Source: Nitrospirota bacterium
Lineage (GTDB): Bacteria > Nitrospirota > Thermodesulfovibrionia > UBA6902
Direction of reading: 5' to 3'
DNA length: 43,621 nt
NCBI GenBank assembly: GCA_016222905.1
Contig: JACRPZ010000034.1
Location: 1 to 43,621, forward strand
Positions 23,799-33,929 of the stretch are shown here, in pieces (positions within the stretch are counted from its first letter, which is position 1; each line of letters begins with the position of its first letter). A program made the translations under genes and the position numbers. Under the pieces are notes generated by a model. That model saw only the letters and a program-made list of their open reading frames with translations. It did no database searches and was not told the origin of the DNA.

Positions 23799-24794
23799 AT
23801 GAATATTTTAGTTACCGGAGGCGCAGGCTATATTGGAAGCATATGTGTTGAGGAATTAGTGAAACAGGGACATTCAGTCAGTGTTATTGATAATCTTCAG
23901 GAAGGGCATAGGGAGGCTGTTCAACCCAAAGCTGTGTTTTATGAAGGCAGCTTCGGGGATAAACAGTTGCTAAGCACTATATTTAAAACTCATAAGATTG
24001 ATGCTGTAATTCATTTTGCAGCTGAGACAACTGTTGAGTTTTCCATGACAGATCCTCAGTTATATTTTATCAATAATGTGGTGAACGGCGTAAATTTACT
24101 GGAAGTCATGAAAGATAATGGATGTAAGAGATTTATCTTTTCTTCAACGGCAGCAACTTTTGGAGAACCCGAACATACTCCGATTGATGAAAAGCATACT
24201 CAAAAGCCTATCAACGCATATGGCGAATCAAAATTGATGTTTGAAAAAATTCTCGATTGGTATCATTCGGCATATGGCTTTAAGTTTAATGCGTTCAGAT
24301 ATTTTAACGCTGCCGGCGCATCTGAAAGATTAGGAGAAGACCACAGACATGAAAGCCATTTGATCCCCATAGTTTTAAAGACAGCTCTTGATGTGCAAAA
24401 TAACAGGCGCACTAAAGGATTGAAGGTTTTTGGGCAAGATTATCCCACTAAGGACGGAACTTGCGTAAGGGATTATATTCATGTGGTGGATTTGGCAAAG
24501 GCACATATATTGGCGCTTGAGAATTTAGAAATCCATTCAAATGCAAAATATAATATGGGTAATGGGAAAGGGTTCTCTGTGCTCGAAGTCATTGAAATAG
24601 CAAAAAAAATTACGGGCTTAGATATTCCTTTCGAATTTGCGAAAAAGAGAGCTGGAGATCCTGCAATACTTGTGGCGAGCTCTGATAAAATCAGCAGTGA
24701 GGCTGGATGGAAACCTGACTATCCCTCTCTCGAGACGATTATTAAAACAGCATGGGAATGGCATAGCAGGCATCCTAATGGGTATAGTGTGTAG
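23799..24794 (+). CDS. galE: UDP-glucose 4-epimerase
   Basis: A short-chain dehydrogenase-type nucleotide-sugar epimerase, 331 residues. It has the NAD-binding GGAGYIGS at residues 7-14, FSSTAATFGEP, and the catalytic pair Tyr141/Lys145 in INAYGESKLMFE, followed by FRYFNAAGAS and the GalE motif GTCVRDYIHVVDLAKAH. It interconverts UDP-glucose and UDP-galactose (possibly the N-acetyl forms) to feed the glycosyltransferases downstream. A good ribosome site (GGCGGAGG) precedes ATG 23799. Length and motifs are normal. Confidence 0.94.
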   Translation: MNILVTGGAGYIGSICVEELVKQGHSVSVIDNLQEGHREAVQPKAVFYEGSFGDKQLLSTIFKTHKIDAVIHFAAETTVEFSMTDPQLYFINNVVNGVNLLEVMKDNGCKRFIFSSTAATFGEPEHTPIDEKHTQKPINAYGESKLMFEKILDWYHSAYGFKFNAFRYFNAAGASERLGEDHRHESHLIPIVLKTALDVQNNRRTKGLKVFGQDYPTKDGTCVRDYIHVVDLAKAHILALENLEIHSNAKYNMGNGKGFSVLEVIEIAKKITGLDIPFEFAKKRAGDPAILVASSDKISSEAGWKPDYPSLETIIKTAWEWHSRHPNGYSV

Positions 24795-24864
24795 CCTTAA
24801 AATGGGGGGTCTTTTTTAGAATACAGTTTAGATGACTAAATACCTAAACTCAAAATAGAATGAA

Positions 24865-26322
24865 ATGATAACTAATTATCCGGTACTTAGCAGAGTAGGT
24901 CTAATATTTCTTGAAACTATTATTACTATCCTGTCTTATGTTCTTGCCAACTATATAAGGAATTTTATGGGGTTAAGCTCCGGTGTTGAGTGGCTATATT
25001 ACTGGAATCTTCTTTTTATAATAATTATTGTTTGGGGCGGACTTTCAGAATACCAGGAGGCTTATGCCGGCAGCGCGTTTAAATCAGGCAGATCTTTGAG
25101 TGTTTTTAAATCTTTGAAAAGAGAGATCACTGTTACTCTAAGAACAGTTATTGTTGGATGCCTGATAGTTTATTTCATCTCAATTATTATTCTTCCGATT
25201 ATTAAATATCAGAATGCGGAATTGAACGTTCCTAAAAGTCTTGTTGTTATATTTGGGATTGTCAATATTCTGATGCTTTCAGTGGAAAAAATCATATTGT
25301 ATAAGTACATGGAATATTCCAATAAAAATACGAAAAATATCAAGAAGGTTCTGGTACTTGGCACAGGCGATGTGGCTAAGCAATTCTTAAGTTCAATTGA
25401 CAGCAGACGTTTAAAAGTTCTTGGACTTGTCAGTAAGGAAGAACATAATGAAGAAAAAGAGATGTTTGGATATAAGATTATAGGCCGCTTTGATAGTCTT
25501 GCTAAAATATTAAACTCATATTATATAGATGAATTGATTATTACACTTCCTGCCAAAGATCTGGGAGACATTGAAGAGGTTATCTCCACATGTGATAAGG
25601 AGGGGATACCCGTAAGAATTGTTTCTCCATTTTTTAAAAACCTTATCTCTAAATCAAAGGCCGAAGTTGTTAATGGACTTCCTAACATTGTGTTTTCACC
25701 TGTAGAGCGCAATGACCTGGAAATGGCAATAAAGAGAATGTTTGACTTAATGATTTCTTCTTTTTGTTTGATATTTTTGTCTCCTTTAATTATGGCGATT
25801 GCCTTGATTGTAAAAATCACTTCTCCAGGACGCATTTTTTATCAATGGAAGATCATGGGAGTGAACAAGAAACATTTTATCAGTTATAAATTCCGGACTA
25901 TGGCAGAAAATGCTGAAGAAATAGAGAAGAAACTCAGAGAAAAAAAGAATAATGAGATGCAGGGAGTTTATTTTAAATTAAAAGATGATTTTCGTGTAAC
26001 TCCAATAGGACGTTTTCTGCGAAAATACAGCCTGGATGAAATTCCTCAACTATATAGCGTAGTAAAGGGCGATATGAGTTTAGTTGGACCAAGACCGGTA
26101 AGAATAATGGAGAAAGAAGAACTCAAGAATTGGCATAAGCGAAGATTTTGCGTAAAGCCGGGAGTGACCTCACCTTGGGTTGTAATGGGAAAAAACAAGA
26201 TATCCGATTTTGATGAAATTGCGAAATTGGATTTAAATTATATTGATAATTGGTCATTATGGCTTGATTTAAAGATATTATTTAGGACGGTACCGGTATT
26301 AGTATTTGGAAGAAATTACTGA
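24865..26322 (+). CDS. Polyprenyl-phosphate sugar-1-phosphate transferase (WcaJ/WbaP-type)
   Basis: The initiating enzyme of polysaccharide assembly: it moves a sugar-1-phosphate from a nucleotide sugar onto undecaprenyl phosphate in the inner membrane. Several N-terminal membrane helices (about residues 10-155) are followed by a CoA-binding/Rossmann-like domain (KKVLVLGTGDVAKQFL) at about 165-270. The C-terminal bacterial sugar transferase domain has its membrane hairpin at about 295-320, then HFISYKFRTM, RKYSLDEIPQLYSVVKGDM and SLVGPRP. At 485 residues it is complete. Its product would be extended by the GT2, GT4 and GT39 enzymes of the locus. Confidence 0.92.
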   Translation: MITNYPVLSRVGLIFLETIITILSYVLANYIRNFMGLSSGVEWLYYWNLLFIIIIVWGGLSEYQEAYAGSAFKSGRSLSVFKSLKREITVTLRTVIVGCLIVYFISIIILPIIKYQNAELNVPKSLVVIFGIVNILMLSVEKIILYKYMEYSNKNTKNIKKVLVLGTGDVAKQFLSSIDSRRLKVLGLVSKEEHNEEKEMFGYKIIGRFDSLAKILNSYYIDELIITLPAKDLGDIEEVISTCDKEGIPVRIVSPFFKNLISKSKAEVVNGLPNIVFSPVERNDLEMAIKRMFDLMISSFCLIFLSPLIMAIALIVKITSPGRIFYQWKIMGVNKKHFISYKFRTMAENAEEIEKKLREKKNNEMQGVYFKLKDDFRVTPIGRFLRKYSLDEIPQLYSVVKGDMSLVGPRPVRIMEKEELKNWHKRRFCVKPGVTSPWVVMGKNKISDFDEIAKLDLNYIDNWSLWLDLKILFRTVPVLVFGRNY

Positions 26323-26347
26323 TTTCCATTAATAATTATCGTGTGAA

Positions 26348-27718
26348 ATGTACAAGAAATTAATCAAATGGTGGTTGACAGGCATTCTGCTTTTTTTGCC
26401 GTTTCAGCATAACATTATTGGAATCTCCAGATTGTGGGATATGAGATTATCAATATTATTTCATCGTATTGATGTATTTACAATAGGCATACTTTTCCCG
26501 CTTTCGCTAATAGAATACTATAAAAACAAGGGAATAATTAATCGGCCATTTTTGATTTTGTTAATATCTGTTTTTGGCGTATTTTTTTCCGGACTTATGT
26601 CAGGCGCTGTTAATAATAACCCTCTGTTGCCAACTATTCACGGTTCATTTGATTACATTAAATACTTTCTTGTCATCTTTATTTATGCTGCGTTTTTCAG
26701 AGAGCAGGATGAATTTGTAAAAGTGTTTCGCCCGCTGTTAATAGTTGCAATTTTTATTGGTGTGATAGCATTTATTCAGGAAGCATGGGCAATGTATAGC
26801 AGGTATATTCTAAAAGAAAATATACAAAACATCTTTTATATTGAAATTCCAAAAATATTTCAGCAGCGAGACAGACAGTCAACTTTTTTTGCTAATTCAT
26901 GGAGATTTGGAATGTACAGGGTGTCATCTCTTATGTTAAACCACAATTATCTTGGGTTGTATTGCCTTTTGATATTCAATGTTTATTCTTTCGCTACAAA
27001 AAGAGGAAAGTTTATCGTCTTCTTTTCTCTCTTATCAGGCACTTTGGGAAGTTTTTCAAGGATAGTTTATACAAGCTTTACTCTTGTGGCAGGATTGCAA
27101 ATACTAAGAGGAAGGAAATGGCTCATATTGCTCCTAATTCCTGTTGCGGTGTTTCTTTTTGAATTCAGCTTCAATAGTGAGCAAAACCTCCTGAAACCGA
27201 CTAAATCAGTAGAACTGTCAAAAAACACTGGAGAAATAGCAGGAGAGGAAGGTTCAATTGATAGTTTTTACAGAAAACATACCAGAGAGAAAGCGATTGA
27301 AATATGGAAAGATCATGTTATATGGGGGGCTGGACCCAGCATGTATGGAGGAGCGCTTTCTGTCAAATACAACTCACCACTATATGATTATAAGGCATAT
27401 AACATTATGCCGTTAGTAGTACTTTTTCTCAAAGAATGGGGTACGATTGACCAGTTTTGGCCTCAGGTTCTTGCGGAACTCGGGATTGTAGGTATTATTC
27501 TTTTTGTTTGGCTTTTTGTTTCATTAACTATAATGCTATTCTCATTCAGGAATAAAGCTGCTTCCCAAGAGGTAAAAAATTTATTCACAGCTTTTATAGT
27601 GTATATGGTTGTTATATTGGTTTATACCTTTGGACTAACTTTAAATCTTACTCCTATTTTGTTTACGTGTTTTGCATTTATTGGAATCGCTTCAGGGTTT
27701 GTAATAAGATCATCTTGA
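26348..27718 (+). CDS. O-antigen ligase/polymerase-like membrane protein
   Basis: A 456-residue multi-pass membrane protein with the Wzy/WaaL layout: many hydrophobic helices and one large periplasmic loop (about residues 285-365) before the last helices. The loop contains HTREKAIEIWKDHVIWGAGP, the usual position of the O-antigen ligase/polymerase signature (a G-x-G-P type turn). Proteins of this class join lipid-linked glycans, either polymerising repeat units or ligating them to an acceptor; the sequence alone cannot tell which. It follows the initiating transferase by 25 bases. Strongly AT-rich. Confidence 0.8.
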   Translation: MYKKLIKWWLTGILLFLPFQHNIIGISRLWDMRLSILFHRIDVFTIGILFPLSLIEYYKNKGIINRPFLILLISVFGVFFSGLMSGAVNNNPLLPTIHGSFDYIKYFLVIFIYAAFFREQDEFVKVFRPLLIVAIFIGVIAFIQEAWAMYSRYILKENIQNIFYIEIPKIFQQRDRQSTFFANSWRFGMYRVSSLMLNHNYLGLYCLLIFNVYSFATKRGKFIVFFSLLSGTLGSFSRIVYTSFTLVAGLQILRGRKWLILLLIPVAVFLFEFSFNSEQNLLKPTKSVELSKNTGEIAGEEGSIDSFYRKHTREKAIEIWKDHVIWGAGPSMYGGALSVKYNSPLYDYKAYNIMPLVVLFLKEWGTIDQFWPQVLAELGIVGIILFVWLFVSLTIMLFSFRNKAASQEVKNLFTAFIVYMVVILVYTFGLTLNLTPILFTCFAFIGIASGFVIRSS

Positions 27719-27788
27719 TTATAATGTTTAGAAGAAATCTGTTAAACCGCTTGTATTTTAGGCATAGCGTAGTATGGTAAAGTAAAGC

Positions 27789-28994
27789 ATGAAATTCTTA
27801 CCACTCTTATTTCTTTATATTGTTATTGTATTCGTAATATCTACTGACAATTTTGTAGGCGATGAGAGCCGCTACATAATGTTTGCAGATAATCTGACCC
27901 ACGGTCACTATTCTCCCAAGGATGATGTATATCTCTGGAACGGACCTGGTTATCCTATAATTTTAGCACCCTTTATTTTATTAAAACTACCATGGCTTAC
28001 AGCAAAACTTCTAAATGCCGTGTTTCTTTTCTTAGCTGTTCTTTATTTTTACAAAACACTTCAAATCTACATCAAAGACGTACGTCGCTCAACTTTATTT
28101 TCTTATTTATTAGGCGTATATCCTACGTTTTTTGTTTATATTCCACAAATACTAACGGAAATATTGAGCGTTTTTCTGATTTGCGGTTTTATATTTCATT
28201 TTTGCAAGCTGTATTATGGCAGCAAAGACGCGATGAAGCATCTTTGCTTCGCATCTTTATATTTGGCATATTTAGCGCTGACAAAAATATTTTTTGGATA
28301 TGTAATCTTCCTAGGATCATTAATATTTCTATCCTTATATTTATGGAAAAAGAAAGATACGTTTAAAAAAGCATTCACAATTTATTTATTGGCATTCCTC
28401 CTCTGTTCTCCTTACTTGCTTTATACTTATTCATTAACAAACAGAATTCTTTACTGGGGAGATTCAGGCGGTTTAAGTCTTTACTGGATGTCAACGCCAT
28501 ATGAGAATGAATTTGGTGATTGGTATGACTTTCAAAAAGTGCAGGAAAATTCACGATTTGAGAAACATCAGGAATTTTTCAATAAACTTAAAGTTCTTCC
28601 AAACATTCAGAGAGATGATGAGTTAAAAAAACAGGCTGTAAAAAATATTATGCAGTATCCGGCAAAATATTTAAAGAATGTAAGTGCAAATGTGGGGCGA
28701 ATGCTGTTTAATTATCCATACTCGTATCGTCCCCAGAAGATGAGTACTTATTTTTATATTATACCTAATATGTTCCTTGTGGTGTGTAGTATTATGTGCA
28801 TTTATCCTTATTTTGCACGGGGAAAGATAATCCCTGTAGAAATACACATTCTAATTGTTTTTTTCTTTTTTTCTTTTGTCGGAAGTGCGCTTTTAAGCGC
28901 TTATCCAAGACAGTTGATGGTTCTTTTGCCGGTCTTATTAATCTGGTTGTTTCTTGTAATAACACATGCTGTAAGAATTGAACTTCGGCATTAA
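27789..28994 (+). CDS. GT39/ArnT-like membrane glycosyltransferase
   Basis: A 401-residue protein with about ten membrane helices. The first periplasmic loop has the acidic pair in NFVGDESRYIMFADNL and then WNGPGYPIILAPFILL, the pattern of dolichyl/undecaprenyl-phosphate-sugar-dependent (GT39, GT83) transferases. It probably takes a sugar from a polyprenyl-phosphate donor made by the nearby GT2 enzyme and adds it to a glycan or protein outside the membrane. It is short compared with typical 500-residue members. No close functional match is recognised. Confidence 0.72.
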   Translation: MKFLPLLFLYIVIVFVISTDNFVGDESRYIMFADNLTHGHYSPKDDVYLWNGPGYPIILAPFILLKLPWLTAKLLNAVFLFLAVLYFYKTLQIYIKDVRRSTLFSYLLGVYPTFFVYIPQILTEILSVFLICGFIFHFCKLYYGSKDAMKHLCFASLYLAYLALTKIFFGYVIFLGSLIFLSLYLWKKKDTFKKAFTIYLLAFLLCSPYLLYTYSLTNRILYWGDSGGLSLYWMSTPYENEFGDWYDFQKVQENSRFEKHQEFFNKLKVLPNIQRDDELKKQAVKNIMQYPAKYLKNVSANVGRMLFNYPYSYRPQKMSTYFYIIPNMFLVVCSIMCIYPYFARGKIIPVEIHILIVFFFFSFVGSALLSAYPRQLMVLLPVLLIWLFLVITHAVRIELRH

Positions 28995-29081
28995 CTCTCA
29001 ATTTATAAATGTTTCAAATTTTAAAAATGAAATCTCAGCACATTGCAGTAGGGATAAAAGCAATAAAAGCTGTGGAGGAAT

Positions 29082-29780
29082 GTGATAAAAGTTTCAATAG
29101 TAATTCCATGCTTCAATGAAGTTAAAACTATCGGAAGCATTTTAGAAAAGGTTTTAGATGTTCAGTTAAGCCTGGACAAGGAAATTATTATTGTTGACGA
29201 TTTTTCAACAGATGGGACAAGAGAATATCTTAAGGCAATAGAGGGTCACAATAACCTTATCAAGATTATATACCATACAGAAAACCGCGGCAAGGGCGCG
29301 GCATTAAGAGCAGGTTTTAAACTTGCTTCAGGCAACATTATACTTATACAAGATGCTGATCTTGAGTATGACCCCGCTGATTATAATAAGCTTTTGGATC
29401 CAATTATTGAGGGTAGAGCCGATGTAGTTTATGGCTCACGTTTTATAGGCGGCGAACAGCATCGGGTCCTGTTTTTCTGGCATTCCATTGGAAACAAGAT
29501 ATTGACTTTCTTATCTAATGCATTTACAAACCTGAACCTCAGCGATATGGAGGTCTGTTATAAAGCATTTCGAAAAGAGATATTGGACAAACTGGAATTA
29601 AAGGAAAACAGGTTCGGATTTGAGCCAGAAATTACCGCAAAAATAAGCAAATTGAATTGCAGGATATATGAAGTCGGCATATCATACTATGGCAGAAGTT
29701 ACGAAGAAGGCAAGAAAATAAACTGGAAGGACGGCGTAAGAGCTATCTATGTAATCTTAAAATATAATTTATTCGGATGA
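29082..29780 (+). CDS. GT2 family transferase, polyprenyl-phosphate mannose/glucose synthase-like
   Basis: A soluble GT-A fold enzyme of 232 residues resembling dolichol-phosphate mannose synthase. It begins KVSIVIPCFNE, has IIVDDFSTDGT, the donor motif IQDADLEYDP and VVYGSRFIGG, then FGFEPEITAKI and RSYEEGKKINWKDG, all standard for this subgroup. There is no C-terminal membrane domain. Its likely product, a polyprenyl-phosphate-linked hexose, is the donor type used by GT39 proteins, two of which lie in the same locus. Confidence 0.9.
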   Translation: MIKVSIVIPCFNEVKTIGSILEKVLDVQLSLDKEIIIVDDFSTDGTREYLKAIEGHNNLIKIIYHTENRGKGAALRAGFKLASGNIILIQDADLEYDPADYNKLLDPIIEGRADVVYGSRFIGGEQHRVLFFWHSIGNKILTFLSNAFTNLNLSDMEVCYKAFRKEILDKLELKENRFGFEPEITAKISKLNCRIYEVGISYYGRSYEEGKKINWKDGVRAIYVILKYNLFG

Positions 29781-29852
29781 TTTATCGGCATATCATTACT
29801 TTGAACTTATTATATGCCAAGTATCCAAAAGAAAACGGCAGTTGTAATAATT

Positions 29853-30983
29853 ATGAAAATAGTTGCAACAGGTTGTCGTGGATTCCCGGGAGTACAAGGT
29901 GGTGTTGAAAAACATTGTGAAAAACTTTATACACATCTCGCACAATTCGGATGTGAGATAATTGTTTTCACAAGAAAGCCATATGTTGATGCAGGTGTTC
30001 ATACATATAAAAGCGTAACTTTAGTTCCAGTCTCCTGTCCGAGAAACAAATATTTCGAAGCCACAATCCACACATTTGTAAGTATTCTTAAAGCAAAGCG
30101 ATTAAAACCAGATATTCTTCATATCCATGCCATAGGTCCTTCTATGTTTGCTTTTCTTGCAAGGGCAATGGGTATGAAGGTGCTTGTCACTAATCATGGC
30201 GCTGACTACAAAAGGAAAAAGTGGCCGTTGCCTGCTAAGATGTTTCTACAATTTTGTGAAATGATAGGGGTTAAATTTGCACATGGGGTCATAGCGATAT
30301 CTGATAATATTGCGGATGATCTTAGGCAGAAATATCATATTAACGCTGCTGTTATTCCAAACGGCGTTGAGATACCGGAGCCGGTTGAGACCGATGAAAT
30401 TTTAGAAAAATATGGTTTAATAAAAAAGAGATATATTCTTTCAGTAGGCAGATTAGTTCCTGAGAAGGGCTTTGATTATTTAATAGGCGCTTTTAATGCA
30501 TTAAAAGACACAAGCCATAAACTCCGAGGTGAAAACTGGAAGCTTGCAATAGTAGGTTCTTCTGATCATGAGGATAGATACAGCCTCAGTTTAAAAGAAG
30601 AAGCTGAGAAAAGCAGCAACGTAATCTTTACCGGGTTTCTAACGGGTCAATCTTTATCTGAGATATATTCCCACGCAGGGCTTTTTGTGCTGCCTTCTTA
30701 TCATGAAGGATTGCCTATATCTTTACTCGAAGCGATGAGTTACGGAATTTCCTGTATAGCAAGCGATATTCCGGCAAACCAGAGTATTGAATTAAGTAAA
30801 GGCAGGTTTTTTAAGGCAGGTGATACTGGTTCTCTCGTTGAAAAAATCTCAGAGATATTAAATATGGACTGGACCGATGAAGACAGAAAGAAACAGATAA
30901 AATTTATATCTGAGAAATATAACTGGGACAAAATTGCAAAAGAGACGCTAACGTATTGCAAAAAGGTTGTAGCTGGTGTTTAA
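29853..30983 (+). CDS. GT4 family glycosyltransferase
   Basis: A GT-B fold retaining glycosyltransferase. The start is placed at ATG 29853 because the family begins MKIVATGCRGFPG directly before GVQGGVEKHCEKLY; an in-frame ATG at 29814 would add 13 untypical residues. The resulting 376 residues include the inter-domain AVIPNGVEIP, donor-site segment YILSVGRLVPEKGFDYLI and the EX7E-type motif in YHEGLPISLLEAMSYG. It probably adds a nucleotide-activated sugar to the lipid-linked glycan on the cytoplasmic face. It ends the plus-strand half of the locus and converges on the large TPR protein gene. Confidence 0.9.
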   Translation: MKIVATGCRGFPGVQGGVEKHCEKLYTHLAQFGCEIIVFTRKPYVDAGVHTYKSVTLVPVSCPRNKYFEATIHTFVSILKAKRLKPDILHIHAIGPSMFAFLARAMGMKVLVTNHGADYKRKKWPLPAKMFLQFCEMIGVKFAHGVIAISDNIADDLRQKYHINAAVIPNGVEIPEPVETDEILEKYGLIKKRYILSVGRLVPEKGFDYLIGAFNALKDTSHKLRGENWKLAIVGSSDHEDRYSLSLKEEAEKSSNVIFTGFLTGQSLSEIYSHAGLFVLPSYHEGLPISLLEAMSYGISCIASDIPANQSIELSKGRFFKAGDTGSLVEKISEILNMDWTDEDRKKQIKFISEKYNWDKIAKETLTYCKKVVAGV

Positions 30984-31090
30984 CGGGTTGGTTTCTCTAA
31001 TGAAGACTTCCAATTAGGGAGTTTGCATTGTCTTGCACTACCAAGGATTAAGAAATAAAATTTCAAGACACTTCTTTTATCGTTGTCTTT

Positions 31091-33859
31091 CTAATTCAGT
31101 TTCATTTTTCTATATTCAAGCATTTGCCTGTGAAGACTTATATCATCCGGCCATTTTTTTACTCCTTCCTGCAAGGTGTTTATAGCCTCTTGATATTGAG
31201 ATGTTCTGCTGTACATGGCAGCAAGTGTAAGATAGAAGTCGGCACGGGGTCTATTTTCCTCATCAATTAATTGCCTGTAGAGGGGGATTGCCTTGTCATA
31301 TTGATTCATCCTGTTATAATTTGCGGCCATTTCCACCTTAAGAACCCAATTTAGTTGCTTATTATCCGGCCATATTTTTATCCCTTTCTGCAAGGTGTTA
31401 ATAGCTTCTTGATATTGAGATGTTCTGCTGTATATGGCGGCAAGTGTAAGATAGAAGTCGGCACGGGGTCTATTTTCCGCGTTTATTAATTGTCTGTAGA
31501 TGGGAACAGCTTTGTCATATTGAGCTTGTTTTGTATAATTCGTTGCTATCTCGATATTCATATCCCGTTGCACTCTTTTGTCGTTAGGCCATTTTTTAAG
31601 CCCTTCCTGAAGAATATTAATAGCCTCCTGATAACGTCCCATCTTGCTGTAAAGGTTTGCTAGTGCTGTGTACAGCAATTGAGCGTCTGATTCATCATGA
31701 AAAAATCGCTGAAAAAAACCGGATGATTGTTGATTATAGCGATATTTTGTAATTAGCTGATTATAAATGGAAATAGCCTTATCGTATATGCCGGCCTTTT
31801 CATATATTTTAGCCATTTCAATATCATTTCTATTTAGATAACTTTTGCCTAATTTCTGAGCCAAGGAAGCTGCAAGTTTTTCTTCAGTTGGCTCAAGAGA
31901 TGAAGCGAAAGAAAGCTCTTTGTTGCCGGCATTGTATAGTTCTTTTTTGAAAAGATAGTTTGCAAAACTTTTCCTGAGTTCAGCGGTTTCCGGTACTGAC
32001 TGACTCAAACTATCGTAGTAAGGACTTACTTCCCATATCATATCAAGAATCGGCTCAAGGTAATTCTCATCAAACCGGAGCGCCTTCTTATATTCTTGAT
32101 ACGCTTTGTCAGTATCTCCTTGCCCAAGGTAGAATGTTCCAATATTGAAGTAATTGGACGCATCCATAGGAGAAAGATAAACGGCTTTATTAAATGCCTC
32201 TTCAGCCTCTTTAGATTTGTCCAGTTTCATAAGACTGAAGGCTTTTTTAGTATAGTAATAACCCCTGACAGGACATGCAGCTATTGCATCATCATAGTAC
32301 GTTATAGCATTGGAATAAAAAATTCTCTTTTTCGCCTCATCTCCGGTTGCCGCAGCATTCTTAACCATAAGGTCACCCATTGAAGCTATATGTTCAGCAT
32401 TTCCGGCATCCACAAAAATAGCGCTTTTCAGGGCGTTATATGCAACGTCATAATTTTTCAGCATCATTTGCTCTTCTGCCTCTTTATGGTGCATATTTCC
32501 TATGAAGGGCGATAAAACTCCCGCAATGGATAAAATGCTTAGCAAAAGAATGACAAAGTAAAAGAGACCGTTTCTTCTGTCTAAGAGTTGGATATGCATC
32601 AGATGGAATGGCTTATTAATATGAATTTGGGTTGAGATCAATGAGATTGCAGCACATACAGCAAATAGAAATGCATTTGAGGGTATATAAAAATTAAAAT
32701 CTGTAATTTCATGAATCAATACTGAAAAACACCCTGCAAGTGAACCTATTCCGATAGCCTGAAGTTGTTTGTCATGCTGGGCGATAAGCCGCTTTATCCC
32801 TCCTATAAACAGAATAGCAATAATTAAAATACAAGATAAGATTCCAATAATTCCTATTTCCGATGTTAACTCAAGATAGCTGTTATGCGCGTGATTGAAA
32901 GAAAACATAATTGATTCTGTTTGATAACGGGAGTAAACATATTTGAATGTGCCGATTCCTCTCCCAAACCATGGATTTTCTTTTATCATAATTAGCGTAT
33001 CTTTCCATACTCCCAATCTCGATTCTCCTGATATAGTTGGAGCTTTCAGTGTGCTCATCCTTTCGAAAACAGGGTCAAACCCGCCCAGTAATGTTACTGC
33101 AAGCAAAACAACCGCTGAAAATATCAAAAAAATCGTAATGCTCTTTTTCCCTCCTCTGCAAAAGGCGGTTATGATAATGAAAAATAATAATCCGCCTAAG
33201 AGACCGATTGTTCCACCTCTGGATAATGAAAAAAGAATGGCGACAGCAATGCACATTCCAAGGCAAATTAAGATGATGTGTTTTATCCCCTTGTATGAAA
33301 GAACGAGGCCGAGACAGAGCCAAATTACCATTTCAAGAAAACCGGCAAAGTGGTTGTGATTGACAAAGGTAAGCGCAATGAAATTTTGTTCTAATGAGAA
33401 TATCTTAAATCCTAACAAGTTGCCTTTAACAAAAGCTAAAGCGGCGATTGCGTAAACACCTCCAAAAACAACTATTGTTCTGACGAGATTAATGATATCC
33501 CTTTTGTTTTTTGTCGTGTTAATCAGGAAGAAAAATATTAAAACATAATTGATAATCTTATAAGCATGGATACGGCTCGCATAGGGATAGACTGAAAAAG
33601 AAGTTGAAATTACAGTGATTAGAAGCAGTAACATTACAGGCAGGTCTAAAGGAGTGCGATAAAATATCAAATTATTTTCTTTTGCCATAGATAATATCCA
33701 CAACATTACAATAACGATGGTAACGGTATGCATTACTGCAACAGACCAAGTTTCGACAGCACCGTGTGCCATGGATAAAAAAAATAGGAGCAAAAAGAAA
33801 AGGCTTCTTTGAATAGAAAATCTATGAAGTGTTCTAATTAAATTCTGTTTGAGAGTCAA
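31091..33859 (-). CDS. O-antigen ligase/polymerase with long C-terminal TPR region
   Basis: A 922-residue protein. Residues about 15-450 form a Wzy/WaaL-like membrane domain with about twelve helices and the signature loop around MIKENPWFGRGIGTFKYVYS and FNHAHNSYLELTSEIG; HNSYLE is typical of the O-antigen ligase family. Residues about 455-915 are tetratricopeptide repeats. The last three 73-residue units are nearly identical to one another. Such Wzy-TPR proteins join glycans to lipids or to proteins (the PglL-type oligosaccharyltransferases are relatives). It faces the plus-strand glycosyltransferases and lies downstream of two SGNH hydrolases on the same strand. Confidence 0.85.
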   Translation of the reverse strand: MTLKQNLIRTLHRFSIQRSLFFLLLFFLSMAHGAVETWSVAVMHTVTIVIVMLWILSMAKENNLIFYRTPLDLPVMLLLLITVISTSFSVYPYASRIHAYKIINYVLIFFFLINTTKNKRDIINLVRTIVVFGGVYAIAALAFVKGNLLGFKIFSLEQNFIALTFVNHNHFAGFLEMVIWLCLGLVLSYKGIKHIILICLGMCIAVAILFSLSRGGTIGLLGGLLFFIIITAFCRGGKKSITIFLIFSAVVLLAVTLLGGFDPVFERMSTLKAPTISGESRLGVWKDTLIMIKENPWFGRGIGTFKYVYSRYQTESIMFSFNHAHNSYLELTSEIGIIGILSCILIIAILFIGGIKRLIAQHDKQLQAIGIGSLAGCFSVLIHEITDFNFYIPSNAFLFAVCAAISLISTQIHINKPFHLMHIQLLDRRNGLFYFVILLLSILSIAGVLSPFIGNMHHKEAEEQMMLKNYDVAYNALKSAIFVDAGNAEHIASMGDLMVKNAAATGDEAKKRIFYSNAITYYDDAIAACPVRGYYYTKKAFSLMKLDKSKEAEEAFNKAVYLSPMDASNYFNIGTFYLGQGDTDKAYQEYKKALRFDENYLEPILDMIWEVSPYYDSLSQSVPETAELRKSFANYLFKKELYNAGNKELSFASSLEPTEEKLAASLAQKLGKSYLNRNDIEMAKIYEKAGIYDKAISIYNQLITKYRYNQQSSGFFQRFFHDESDAQLLYTALANLYSKMGRYQEAINILQEGLKKWPNDKRVQRDMNIEIATNYTKQAQYDKAVPIYRQLINAENRPRADFYLTLAAIYSRTSQYQEAINTLQKGIKIWPDNKQLNWVLKVEMAANYNRMNQYDKAIPLYRQLIDEENRPRADFYLTLAAMYSRTSQYQEAINTLQEGVKKWPDDISLHRQMLEYRKMKLN
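31141..31797 (-). repeat. Three tandem 219-bp repeats encoding TPR units
   Basis: A landmark at the TPR helix start (GCAAGGTGTT and its counterparts) occurs at 31171, 31390 and 31609, so the period is exactly 219 bp, or 73 codons. The first two copies are almost identical over about 90 bases; the third is more diverged. Outer boundaries are approximate. The exact period and low divergence point to recent internal duplication. Confidence 0.8.
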
Positions 33860-33929
33860 CGTCTTAATTTAATGTAGCATTTCAATTTAATCTAAGAGGT
33901 TAAATAATATGGAAGGTAACGAATACATG

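Noticed and set aside
31141-31797. Regular repeats considered as a CRISPR array
   Set aside because: The period is 219 bp, the repeats are coding, and there are no short repeat/spacer units; they encode TPR helices.
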